Source: Aldehydirespirator sp965204875
GTDB lineage: Bacteria; Actinomycetota; Acidimicrobiia; Acidimicrobiales; Aldehydirespiratoraceae
Length of the DNA stretch: 64,000 nt
Assembly (NCBI GenBank): GCA_965204875.1
Contig: OZ242020.1
Location: 248,001 to 312,000 of the forward strand
Reading direction: 5' to 3'
The position numbers and the translations under genes are program-made. Under the pieces are notes generated by a model, which ran no database searches, was not told the origin of the DNA, and saw only the letters and a list, made by a program, of their open reading frames with translations. Positions within the stretch are counted from its first letter, which is position 1. Every line of letters begins with the position of its first letter. This document shows positions 9,043 through 16,914 of the stretch, piece after piece.

Positions 9043-10155
9043 GTGAAGAGCGAACCCTGGCCGCTGGAGGATGTCAGGGCCGCGGCGGCCTCGGTCGACT
9101 TCGACCGGTTCGTGCTCGACTGCTTGGCGGCGGCGTCCGCAGCCCCGGCCGTGGTGGTGTCCGTGGGCGGCGACCCCGCGAACGATGTGGGTGCCGCACT
9201 CGCCGCGCTGCCTGTGGTGGCCATCGCCGCCGGCGCCGGCGGCGACTCCTGGGATGTGGTGGTCGACGATCCAGATCCGGTGCTGGCCGGAGTTCGGGCA
9301 GCGCCCATGGCTGCTGTGGTGGCCGCCCAGACACTCCGCCTCGGTGACCGCCACGTGGCCGGCCCGGCCGACACGACCAGCTCGCCGGTGACTGCCGCCC
9401 AGACGCCCCGCCTCGGTGACCGCCACCTGGCCGGCCCGACCGACACGACAAGCTCGCCGGTGGCGGCCGCCCAGACACGCCGCCCCAGTGCCGGCTTCGA
9501 CACCGCCGGCGCACTGACCGCTGAGAGCCTCGCCTACGCCACCCTGCAAGCAGGCCCCGAGCACGCCCGCTGGCTGGCAGCGCAGGGACGGCGAGTCCGC
9601 CGCGACCGCCACCAGGCACGCATCGAGGTATCCGACCTCGGATCGTCGATCACGATCACGCTCAACCGGCCCCGGCTTCGCAACCTGCTCGACACCGCCA
9701 TGCGCGATGAACTGGTCGACGTTCTCAAGGCGCTCGCCGCCGGCGCTGACGATCGACCGGTCGTGATCACCGGTGCCGGCGGCAACTTCTGCGCCGGTGG
9801 CGACCCTGCCGAGTTCGGGACGGCTCCGGATCCCGTGACCGCGCACCTGATCCGCGGCCGCGCCGGCGTGGCGCCGTGGCTGGCAGCGCTGGCCCACCGG
9901 GCCACCGCGGAGATCGACGGCGCGTGCGTGGGTGCGGGCGTGGAGCTTGCAGCCTTCTGTGCGAGGGTCGTGGCCACCGAGCGCGCCCGTTTCCGGCTCC
10001 CGGAACTGTCCATGGGCCTCATCCCCGGCGCGGGGGGCACCGTGAGCCTCCCCGCCAGGATCGGCCGCCAGCGCACCCTCGAGTGGCTGCTCACCAACGC
10101 CAGCCTGAACACCGCCACAGCCCGCGAGTGGGGCCTGGTGGACGAGATCAGCTAG
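9043..10155 (+). CDS. Enoyl-CoA hydratase/isomerase family protein with repeat-containing linker
   Basis: 370 residues. The crotonase core occupies about residues 190-370: oxyanion-hole loops GAGGNFCAGGDPAEFG and ACVGAGVELAAFC, then PELSMGLIPGAGGT. Both acidic residues expected in a hydratase (the glutamates of VELAAFC and of PELSMG) are present, so catalysis is plausible. The N-terminal 180 residues form a separate region ending in a linker that contains a 24-residue unit repeated about 2.3 times (bases 9322-9489). The GTG at 9043 overlaps a TGA in GTGA. It is downstream of an acyl-CoA ligase and probably acts on its product. Confidence 0.85.
   Translation: MKSEPWPLEDVRAAAASVDFDRFVLDCLAAASAAPAVVVSVGGDPANDVGAALAALPVVAIAAGAGGDSWDVVVDDPDPVLAGVRAAPMAAVVAAQTLRLGDRHVAGPADTTSSPVTAAQTPRLGDRHLAGPTDTTSSPVAAAQTRRPSAGFDTAGALTAESLAYATLQAGPEHARWLAAQGRRVRRDRHQARIEVSDLGSSITITLNRPRLRNLLDTAMRDELVDVLKALAAGADDRPVVITGAGGNFCAGGDPAEFGTAPDPVTAHLIRGRAGVAPWLAALAHRATAEIDGACVGAGVELAAFCARVVATERARFRLPELSMGLIPGAGGTVSLPARIGRQRTLEWLLTNASLNTATAREWGLVDEIS
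9322..9489 (+). repeat. 72-base in-frame tandem repeat inside the hydratase gene
   Basis: Units start at 9322, 9394 and 9466 (the last partial). Each encodes a version of AAQTxRLGDRHxAGPxDTTSS. The period is exactly 24 codons, so the frame is kept. It lies in the linker before the crotonase domain. Confidence 0.9.
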
Positions 10156-10280
10156 GCGCCAGGAAAGACTGCACCGAAGCGGCCCGCGGATACCGCGGAG
10201 TCCGGTGGACGGGATCAGCTGAGCGCCCAGGGCGGCACCGAAGCGGCCCCGGATGCCGCGGGCACAGTGAGCGAGATCGG
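10138..10280. repeat. Duplicated 3' end of the hydratase gene (67-base period)
   Basis: The terminal GTGGACGAGATCAGCTAG of the hydratase at 10138 recurs at 10205 as GTGGACGGGATCAGCTGA. Both are followed by CACCGAAGCGGCC-type sequence, and a third weaker echo (GTGAGCGAGATCGG) begins near 10267. The stop codon was copied too, changing TAG to TGA. The gap 10156-10306 otherwise holds only a hairpin. Confidence 0.85.
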
Positions 10281-10281
10281 T

Positions 10282-10303
10282 CGACCCCCCCAGGGGGGTG
10301 TCG
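10282..10303. terminator. GC-rich hairpin between convergent genes
   Basis: A C-run and a G-run (CGACCCCCC against GGGGGGTGTCG) can pair around a three-base loop with one small bulge, four bases before the stop of the minus-strand membrane protein. A bidirectional terminator is inferred from position; no clear T-run follows on the plus side. Confidence 0.5.
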
Positions 10304-10306
10304 CTC

Positions 10307-11149
10307 CTATTTCGGGACGAAGGTCGCCTCGAGGGGTGACTGCTCGAACCCGTCGGGAAGCCGCCCCGTGGTGGCGTAAAGGTAAAGGGCGGTCTGGAAG
10401 ACGGCGTTGAGGGCTGTGAGCACCACCATGACCACGGCGATCCAGGCCACCGCGGCGGCGACGCCCACGACTGCGAGCACCCCCACGCCGGAGGCGATGA
10501 ACAGCCCGGCCACGACGACCGCCGGAATCATCAGCAGCAGGCCGAGCAGGCCGAACCCGACGCGGGCCGCGATGTTCTCGCCCCAGGTGAGCCGCAGCAG
10601 CGAGGCGGACCTCTTGAGGCCGTCGATGGCGCCCACTCCGTCGATCACGATGGCGGGGACGGTCAGGAAGGTGACCACCTCCCAGGCCATGTCCAGTATC
10701 CCGACGACGATGCGCCCGAGCCAGCCGGCCCGCTCGCGCAGGGCCTGCAGCACCAGTCCCACGGTGGTCGTGAGGATGGCCCAGGGAACGAGGCCGCCGA
10801 TGCGGGAGAAGGCGCGGCGCACCGCGCTGCCCACGGTCGGGTCGCCGCCGGTCATGCGCTCGTGGGCGCCCGCCACGAGCGCGCCGTTGAAGAAGACCGA
10901 GATCATGCCGAGGATCAGCGCCGCACACACTCCCAGCACCACCGTCGCCGGATTGGCCGAGATCTCCGAGCCGTCGGAGCCGCCCGACGACGCGGTGGAG
11001 TTGGTGACGAAGATCAGCGCCAGCACCACCGACAGCACCGCCGCTGACGCCAGGAACGACAGCACCGGGATCCACAGCAGCTCCCGATCCTTCTTGAGCA
11101 CCGTCCAAGAGGTCTTGGCAAGATGCCACGTGTTGCTGAGACGGCCCAT
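10307..11149 (-). CDS. Multi-span membrane protein, DUF6159-like
   Basis: 280 residues with about six hydrophobic spans: LWIPVLSFLASAAVLSVVLALIFV near residue 25, TVVLGVCAALILGMISVFF near 70, WAILTTTVGLVLQAL near 118, a long GFGLLGLLLMIPAVVVAGLFIASGVGVLAVVGVAAAVAWIAVVMVVLTAL stretch near 195-245. The N-terminal WHLAKTSWTVLKKDRELLW and the GAIDGLKRSASLLRLTWGEN segment resemble the DUF6159 family; assignment is from memory of its pattern. No enzymatic residues are recognisable. Eleven bases separate it from the upstream acyl-CoA dehydrogenase gene, so the two are probably co-transcribed. Confidence 0.75.
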   Translation of the reverse strand: MGRLSNTWHLAKTSWTVLKKDRELLWIPVLSFLASAAVLSVVLALIFVTNSTASSGGSDGSEISANPATVVLGVCAALILGMISVFFNGALVAGAHERMTGGDPTVGSAVRRAFSRIGGLVPWAILTTTVGLVLQALRERAGWLGRIVVGILDMAWEVVTFLTVPAIVIDGVGAIDGLKRSASLLRLTWGENIAARVGFGLLGLLLMIPAVVVAGLFIASGVGVLAVVGVAAAVAWIAVVMVVLTALNAVFQTALYLYATTGRLPDGFEQSPLEATFVPK

Positions 11150-11160
11150 CGCCTCTCCCT

Positions 11161-12492
11161 TCAGATTCGCTGCGCCGCTACGGTATCGGCTCGGGCGCGG
11201 CCTGCCGCGGCTCGCTCGGAGGGTTCTCCAGAAGGCTCTCTGGGCAGCCCCAGAACCCTCTCTCCTATGATATTGCGCTGTATCTCATTGCTCCCCCCAT
11301 AGATGGTGTGAGCCCGCGAGTACAGGAAGGTGCGCTGCCACCGGTCAAGCGGGTAGTCGAGCCCGCCCTGACCGGTGTGTGCCCCGCTCGCGGGGTCGGC
11401 GATCATGGCCGCGGCTCCCCTGACCCTCATGGCCAGCTCGCCCAGGCGCCGATGCCATGTCGCCCAGTAGAGCTTGCCGATGGACTGCTCGGGGCCCGCT
11501 ACGGCGTCATGGGTCAGCGAGGTCAGCAGGCGCATCTGGTTGTAGCGCAGGATCTCGAGCTCGATGTGGCGCCTCACCAGCTCCGCACGCAGCACCCCGC
11601 AGGCGACCGGAGCCGACGAGCGGGCCTCGGCTAGCAGGCTGTCCAGTTCCTGGCGGAAGCTGAGCTGCTGGCCCAGCGTGCTCGCCCCCCGCTCGAACGC
11701 CAGGGTGCCCATGGCCACCCGCCAGCCGTTGCCCTCGCCTCCCACCACCAGGTCGGCGTCGGTGACCGCGTCATCGAAGAAGGTCTCGTTGAACTCCACT
11801 CCCCCGGTGATCTGCGTGATGGGTCGTATCTCCACGCCGGGCTGGTCCATGGGCACCAGCAAGCAGCTCAGACCGGAGTGGCGCGACCCGCCCGAACCGC
11901 CCGAGCCGCCTGCGCCGCGCGACCCGCCCGAACCGCCTGCGCTGCCTGCTGCGGTGCGGGCCAGCACGAAGATCCAGTCGGCGTGCTGGGCCAGCGACGT
12001 CCACACCTTCTGGCCGTTCAGCACCCACTGGTCGCCCCGCCTCTCCGCCCTCGTCGTCAGCCCGGCCAGGTCGCTGCCCGCGCCGGGCTCGGAGTAGCCC
12101 TGGCACCACATCTCGGTGCCGGCGAGGATCGAGGGCACGAAGCGGCGCTGCTGATCCGGCGAGCCGAAGGCCATGAGCGTCGGCCCGAGCAATGTGACGC
12201 CCATGTTCGGGAGCCGTCCCGGCGCCCTGGCCTCCGCATACGTGTTGAAGAAGACGATCTGCTCGGCCAGCGTGCAGCCCCGGCCGCCGATCCACTCCGG
12301 GAAGTCGAGCCCGAGCCATCCTCCCGACGCCAGCTCCCGCTCCCAGGCCAGCTGCACCTCCACCGGCACGTCCTCCTGGCCGGTGAGACCGCGGCCGCGG
12401 TAGCGGGCGAACTCGCCGGCCAGGTGCTCCTGCAGCCAGCTGCGGACCTCCTCGGCGAAGGCGCTCAGCGCAGGATCAGGCCTGAGGTCCAA
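11161..12492 (-). CDS. Acyl-CoA dehydrogenase
   Basis: 443 residues, FAD-dependent alpha,beta-dehydrogenation of an acyl-CoA thioester. Order of features: N-terminal helical domain, the FAD/substrate segment MWCQGYSEPGAGSDLAGL, beta-domain with NGQKVWTSLAQHADW, then C-terminal helices ending in YGGSNEIQRNIIGERVLGLP, whose glutamate position matches the catalytic base of many family members. Between TAA and GLSCLLVP there is a Gly/Ser/Arg insert of about 24 residues made of a 36-base repeat (11881-11950), in a surface loop of the beta-domain. The ATG at 12492 fits family length. Electron transfer partner genes are not here. Confidence 0.88.
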   Translation of the reverse strand: MDLRPDPALSAFAEEVRSWLQEHLAGEFARYRGRGLTGQEDVPVEVQLAWERELASGGWLGLDFPEWIGGRGCTLAEQIVFFNTYAEARAPGRLPNMGVTLLGPTLMAFGSPDQQRRFVPSILAGTEMWCQGYSEPGAGSDLAGLTTRAERRGDQWVLNGQKVWTSLAQHADWIFVLARTAAGSAGGSGGSRGAGGSGGSGGSRHSGLSCLLVPMDQPGVEIRPITQITGGVEFNETFFDDAVTDADLVVGGEGNGWRVAMGTLAFERGASTLGQQLSFRQELDSLLAEARSSAPVACGVLRAELVRRHIELEILRYNQMRLLTSLTHDAVAGPEQSIGKLYWATWHRRLGELAMRVRGAAAMIADPASGAHTGQGGLDYPLDRWQRTFLYSRAHTIYGGSNEIQRNIIGERVLGLPREPSGEPSERAAAGRARADTVAAQRI

Positions 12493-12594
12493 GCCGGGGG
12501 TCCGTGCCGGCGGCAGATGGGCTGACTGGTGCGTCTCATGGCATGGGGCGAGTCACGAAGGTTTGCGCCGACGGTACATGGGGCGCAGCGTACA

Positions 12595-14901
12595 ATGGGC
12601 GTCGTGGCGAGGGGGCTGGACGTTCGCCCGCCCGGGCGCGGTGCGGAGACGTGGATCGCCGGCTCGCTGGCGGGCGCAGCCGGGGCCGCGGTCGCCCTGG
12701 GCTTCGGGGAGCTGATCGAAGGCGCCAGCGAGACCATCCCGTCGCTGGTGATCGCCGTCGGCGAGGCAGTCACCGACTACACGCCCGGCGATGTGGTGGC
12801 AACCAGCATCGAGAACCTCGGCAGCGTGCAGAAGACGCTGCTGACCGCAGGCATCGTGGTCGTGTCACTGTTGATCGGCGCGCTGCTCGGCCAGCTCGCC
12901 GCACGCGGCCGCCCTGCCATGACCGTGGGGGGCTTCGCCTTGTTCGGCCTGATCGGCGGCTGGGCGGCGGCACGCAACCCGCAGAGCCCGGCTCTGGCGT
13001 CGTGGCTGGCAGCGATCGGCGCCGCTGCTCTGGGCGCCGCGGTGACCGTATTGGTCGCCGGCCGGATAGCGGCGCCCGGCGAGGTGGCGCCACGCCCGCG
13101 CGGCCGCATGGGCGATCACGCCAGGACGGACCGTTTGAGACCGGAGCCCGGCGAGGTGGCGCCACTCCTGCGCGGCTCCGGCGGGCAGGAGGGCGACCCC
13201 ACGCCGGAGACCGGCAGCGAGGCGGCAGGCGCGGCAGGCGCGCGGCCAGCCAGGGTCGGCACGCGCCGCTCATTCTTCGGCTATGTCACCGGGGCGGCAG
13301 TGGCTGCGCTGGGGCTGGTAGGCCTCGGGCGCAGCCTCAGAGGGAGGCCCGCCGCCGAGCAGGCACGCGATATCTACGAGCTGTCGCCGAGGCCGGGCAT
13401 GGCAGTCGCAGCAGGCGCAGGCGAGACCCAGCCCGGCTCCGGCATCGACACACCCGAGGGAATCGAAATCGACGACATCGACACACCCGAGGGAATCGAA
13501 ATCGACGGCGACCCCTCAGCGTCTGATCCGGGTAGCGGGGGCGCGATCACCTCCGGCGAGTCAAGCCCGGTGGGAGCTGATCCGCCAGACCCCTCACCGC
13601 AGGAGCCATCCGACACCTCGACGACCACGACCCAAACCTCGACAACGACCACAACAGAACCGGCGGCCACCACGACGACTACGACCGAGGCACCGACCAC
13701 CACGACGACCACAACCTCAACGACCGAGGCCCCGGTTACAACGACCACTGAAGCCTCAACAACAACCACCCGACCCTCGACCACGACAACGACAGAGGCA
13801 CCGGCGATTGAAGCTCCGGCCACAACCACAACCACCACGACGACAACCACAGAGGCACCGGCGACGACAACGACGACCACTACCACGACAACAACAACAG
13901 AGGCCCCGACCACGACCACAGAGGCACCGGCCACCACGACGCAGCCGCCCAGGCGCCTGTCCGTCATGCAGCAGGTGGAGCGACTCGACACGCTCGACGG
14001 CGAGGTCGCCGGGATCTCGCCCTACATCACGCCGATCACGCCGCGAAACGAGTTCTACCGGATCGACACGGCGCTCACGATCCCGCAGGTTCACCCCGCC
14101 GACTGGCGCCTGCGCATCACCGGCATGGTGGACAACCCCTACGAGCTGACCTACGACGAGATCCTCGCCATGAGCCTCTCGGATCACGTCATAACGCTGT
14201 CCTGCGTCTCCAACCCGGTGGGCGGCGACCTGGTGGGCAACGCCGTCTGGACCGGCGTGCCGCTCGCTGTGCTGCTGCAGCGCGCCGGGGTGCAGCGCGG
14301 CGCCCAGCAGATAGTGGGGCGCTCGGTGGACGACTTCACCGCCGGGTTCCCCACCACCGCGGCCTACGACGGGCGCAACGCCATCCTCGCTGTCGGCATG
14401 AACGACGAGCTGCTGCCGGCGCGCCACGGCTTCCCGGCGCGGCTGGTGGTGGCCGGGCTCTACGGCTACGTCTCCGCGGTCAAGTGGCTCGAGGAGATCC
14501 ATCTCACCTCCTGGGACGGCTTCAACGCCTACTGGGTGCCCCGCGGCTGGTCCAAGAGGGGTCCGATCAAGACCCAGAGCCGCATCGACGTGCCCCGCAG
14601 GGACGCACGGCTGGTCGCTGGCACGCCCACGAGCATCGCCGGGATCGCCTGGGCGCCCACTCGGGGGATACGCAGTGTCGAGGTGAGAATCGACGAGGGC
14701 GACTGGATGGCATGCCGGCTCGGCCAGGCTCTGGGGGATGAGACCTGGGTGCAGTGGCACCTGGAGTGGACGCCGGCGCCAGGCCGTCACCGCATCCAGG
14801 TTCGAGCCGCGGACGGGCGCGGCGCCGTCCAGAGAATGGGCCCGGTGGCGTCTCGGCCCAACGGCGCCGAGGGCTGGCACACCATCACCGTCAACGCCTA
14901 G
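12595..14901 (+). CDS. Membrane-anchored molybdopterin oxidoreductase, sulfite-oxidase fold (paralogue 1)
   Basis: About 768 residues from ATG 12595. Four hydrophobic spans fill the first 170 residues, then a cytoplasmic-looking linker carrying a 72-base repeat (13075-13218), then an internal twin-arginine-like segment TRRSFFGYVTGAAVAALGLVG. After it comes a Thr/Pro/Glu spacer of about 115 residues and finally the sulfite-oxidase-type molybdenum domain (GMVDNPYELTYDEILAM, then TLSCVSNPVGGDLVGNAVWTG, with the cysteine expected to ligate Mo) and the C-terminal Ig-like dimerisation domain (GIAWAPTRGIRSVEV, WHLEWTPAPGRH). The catalytic domain is probably outside the membrane. Substrate is unknown; sulfite is one possibility. 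ATGs at 12529 and 12541 are less likely starts. It has a close paralogue at 21987. Confidence 0.87.
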   Translation: MGVVARGLDVRPPGRGAETWIAGSLAGAAGAAVALGFGELIEGASETIPSLVIAVGEAVTDYTPGDVVATSIENLGSVQKTLLTAGIVVVSLLIGALLGQLAARGRPAMTVGGFALFGLIGGWAAARNPQSPALASWLAAIGAAALGAAVTVLVAGRIAAPGEVAPRPRGRMGDHARTDRLRPEPGEVAPLLRGSGGQEGDPTPETGSEAAGAAGARPARVGTRRSFFGYVTGAAVAALGLVGLGRSLRGRPAAEQARDIYELSPRPGMAVAAGAGETQPGSGIDTPEGIEIDDIDTPEGIEIDGDPSASDPGSGGAITSGESSPVGADPPDPSPQEPSDTSTTTTQTSTTTTTEPAATTTTTTEAPTTTTTTTSTTEAPVTTTTEASTTTTRPSTTTTTEAPAIEAPATTTTTTTTTTEAPATTTTTTTTTTTTEAPTTTTEAPATTTQPPRRLSVMQQVERLDTLDGEVAGISPYITPITPRNEFYRIDTALTIPQVHPADWRLRITGMVDNPYELTYDEILAMSLSDHVITLSCVSNPVGGDLVGNAVWTGVPLAVLLQRAGVQRGAQQIVGRSVDDFTAGFPTTAAYDGRNAILAVGMNDELLPARHGFPARLVVAGLYGYVSAVKWLEEIHLTSWDGFNAYWVPRGWSKRGPIKTQSRIDVPRRDARLVAGTPTSIAGIAWAPTRGIRSVEVRIDEGDWMACRLGQALGDETWVQWHLEWTPAPGRHRIQVRAADGRGAVQRMGPVASRPNGAEGWHTITVNA
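13616..13960 (+). repeat. Threonine-rich low-complexity spacer
   Basis: ACC/ACG/ACA triplets alternate with GAGGCACCG-type units (Thr runs broken by EAP). This encodes a mucin-like flexible stalk between the membrane anchor and the molybdenum domain. The codons vary, so it is protein-level rather than DNA-level repetition in most places. The paralogue at 21987 has a much shorter, less biased spacer. Confidence 0.9.
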
Positions 14902-14905
14902 CGCT

Positions 14906-15104
14906 TGAGCCAGCCGACGAAGACGGTAGATCTGGCCGATGGCGCGCCCGGCAGGAACACGCAGGCACGCATGAGCCCCCCGGCCGAGACCCCAAACCCG
15001 GCGATGCCCCGCCCGGCAGGAACACACAGGCACGCATGAGCCTGCTGGCCGAGACCCCTCACCCGGCTGTGCCCCGCCCGGCAGAAGCACACATGCACGC
15101 ATGA
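14906..15104 (+). repeat. 65-base tandem repeat of the ligase start region, forming coupled tiny ORFs
   Basis: The start region CACGCATGAGCC(TGCTGGCCGAGACC) of the next gene occurs three times with its ATG at 14971, 15036 and 15101, exactly 65 bases apart; a more diverged fourth unit begins near 14905 with TTG. The ATG at 14971 opens a 22-codon ORF that stops at 15039, on the ATGA of the next copy. The ATG at 15036 opens another (MSLLAETPHPAVPRP...) that stops at 15104, on the ATGA of the real gene. Because the period is 3n-1, stop and start overlap each time. Confidence 0.88.
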
Positions 15105-16705
15105 GCCTGCTGGCCGAGACCTCGGGCCGGGCCGCCCACGACTACGGCGACCGGGCCGCGTTCGTTGCACCGAGCGGGCGGCCGCTCAGCTTCGCGCACT
15201 TGCACCGGGCCGGGCTGCAGGTCGCTGCGGGGCTGAGCGCACGCGGCATCACCGAGGGCTCGGTGGTGGCCCTGCTGCTGCCGTCGGACCTGGACTACGT
15301 GGCCGTGTATCTCGGCGCGGCCCGGATCGGCGCCGTCACGGCGGGCATCAACCCGCTGCTGACCGCGGCCGAGGTGAGCGGCTGCCTGCGGACGCTGCGA
15401 CCCGACCTGGTGGTGGCCGACCGGCGGCTTGCCCACCTGTCCGAACACGCCGCCACAACGCGCCTCGAGGTGATCGACGCCGGCGGCGACCCGGCCGCGG
15501 CGGGCGCGCAGCTTCGCGACGGCCCGGCCGCACGGGAGGCCGCCGCGGCAGCACCCGACGATGACCGGCCGGTGTGCGTCTGCTTCACCTCGGGATCGAC
15601 CGGCGCTCCCAAGGGTGCCTGGTTCACGGACCGGCAGTTGCGAGCGATCGCCGAGATGGACGCCTCCGGGACCTGGGGCCGCGGCGACAGCGTCTCATCC
15701 ACGCACTTCGCACACGTAGCGTTCATGACGAAGCTGCCGTGGATGCTGGCCTCGGGCCTCACCACCCACCTGCTCGGGCGCTGGTCGGCCGGAGCGGCGC
15801 TGGAGCTGATCGCCCGCCATCGCATGGCGGCGGTGAACGGCGTGGCGCCGCAGATCGCTCTCATGGTGCGCCACCGCTCCGCCCGCCACCTCGACTTCTC
15901 GGCGGTCAAAGCGGTGGTGGCCGGCGGGGCGCCGTCGCCGCCCGAGCTTGTGCGGGCCGCGCGCGGCTGCTTCGGCGCGCCCTACTCGATCCGATATTCC
16001 TCCACCGAGTCGGGGGGCGTCGGCCTGGCCACCGCCCTCGACGCCGATGACGACGAGGCCTGCTCTTCCGTGGGCCGCCCCCGGCACGGGGTGCAGGCCG
16101 AGGTCCGCCGACCCGACGGAGCCCTGGCCGATGTGGGAGAGGTCGGCGAGCTGTGGCTGAGATCGGAGGCGGTCATGTCGGGCTACTGGCGCGACCCCGA
16201 CGCCACCGCAGCCGTGCTGAGAAGGCGAGCGGGCAGATCGCAAACAGCCCCCGATCACGGAGCACCCGACACCACCGCACCCGTGCTGAAGGACCGCGCC
16301 GACAGGCAGCAAACGCACTCCGGTCAGGGGCTGTCGGGCCCCTGGCTGCGCACCGGCGACCTCGCCTCTGTCGACGCCGGCGGGCTGTACCGGCTGGCGG
16401 GGCGCACCACCGAGATGTTCATCCGCGGCGGCTACAACGTCTACCCCATGGAGGTCGAGGCCGTGTTGGCCGGACACCTCGGCGTCGCCGAGATCGCCGT
16501 GGTAGGCCGCCCCGACCCGGTGATGGGCGAGATCGGCCTGGCAGTGGTCGTGCCCCGCGACCCGAGCGATCCGCCGAGCCTCGAAGACCTCAGACACTTC
16601 GGCGCCACGACGCTGGCCCGCCACAAACTTCCCGAGGCCCTCGAACTGATCGAGCGCCTGCCACGCAACCCAACCGGCAAGATCAACCGCCACCAACTGC
16701 GGTGA
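15101..16705 (+). CDS. AMP-dependent acyl-CoA synthetase/ligase
   Basis: 534 residues of the adenylate-forming family. Motifs: CFTSGSTGAPKGAWF near residue 163 (phosphate-binding loop), YSSTESGGVG near 300, LRTGDLASVDAGGLYRLAGRTTEMFIRGGYNVYPMEVE near 420-455 (hinge and C-terminal domain) and the catalytic lysine in NPTGKINRHQLR at the end. A 69-base in-frame duplication (16196-16333) inserts about 45 residues between GYWRDPDATA and the TGDL motif, a surface loop in relatives. It probably activates a fatty or aromatic acid. The start ATG 15101 is the last of three tandem copies and gives the family N-terminus. Confidence 0.87.
   Translation: MSLLAETSGRAAHDYGDRAAFVAPSGRPLSFAHLHRAGLQVAAGLSARGITEGSVVALLLPSDLDYVAVYLGAARIGAVTAGINPLLTAAEVSGCLRTLRPDLVVADRRLAHLSEHAATTRLEVIDAGGDPAAAGAQLRDGPAAREAAAAAPDDDRPVCVCFTSGSTGAPKGAWFTDRQLRAIAEMDASGTWGRGDSVSSTHFAHVAFMTKLPWMLASGLTTHLLGRWSAGAALELIARHRMAAVNGVAPQIALMVRHRSARHLDFSAVKAVVAGGAPSPPELVRAARGCFGAPYSIRYSSTESGGVGLATALDADDDEACSSVGRPRHGVQAEVRRPDGALADVGEVGELWLRSEAVMSGYWRDPDATAAVLRRRAGRSQTAPDHGAPDTTAPVLKDRADRQQTHSGQGLSGPWLRTGDLASVDAGGLYRLAGRTTEMFIRGGYNVYPMEVEAVLAGHLGVAEIAVVGRPDPVMGEIGLAVVVPRDPSDPPSLEDLRHFGATTLARHKLPEALELIERLPRNPTGKINRHQLR
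16196..16333 (+). repeat. 69-base in-frame duplication within the ligase gene
   Basis: CCCGACGCCACCGCAGCCGT at 16196 recurs in diverged form at 16265 (CCCGACACCACCGCACCCGT), each followed by similar codons for an RRRAGRSQT/KDRADRQQT segment. The period is 23 codons. It is inserted just ahead of the conserved TGD motif. Confidence 0.85.
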
Positions 16706-16914
16706 CCAGAACCCCAGACGTCCTTGTCACGGCCCCGGAGGGAGAGCGCCCTTGCCAGATGCTCGGGCCGGTTGCGCTGGGTCGTTATCACGGCACGGAA
16801 GGGAGAGCGGCTCCTGCGGGTGATTGTCCGCCGGAACCAGAACCCGAAACGACCCAGCCGCAACACGCGCACACAACCTCGCCCGGACTGACACACGGAA
16901 CCCAAATGGCACCG
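16706..16914. repeat. Gap between convergent genes filled with degenerate repeats
   Basis: GTCACGGCCCCGGAGGGAGA near 16727 and TCACGGCACGGAAGGGAGAG near 16789 are related, as are CCAGAACCCC near 16708 and CCAGAACCCG near 16838. No gene or clear terminator is seen. The minus-strand reading frame of the HNH gene ends at its edge. Confidence 0.55.

Noticed and set aside
13616..13960. Possible minisatellite or CRISPR-like repeat
   Set aside because: It is a codon-level Thr/Pro/Glu spacer; synonymous codons vary, and it is in frame.
13374..13991. 205-codon minus-strand frame rich in Val and Glu
   Set aside because: It is the mirror of the threonine-rich stalk repeat; codon periodicity comes from the real gene on the plus strand.
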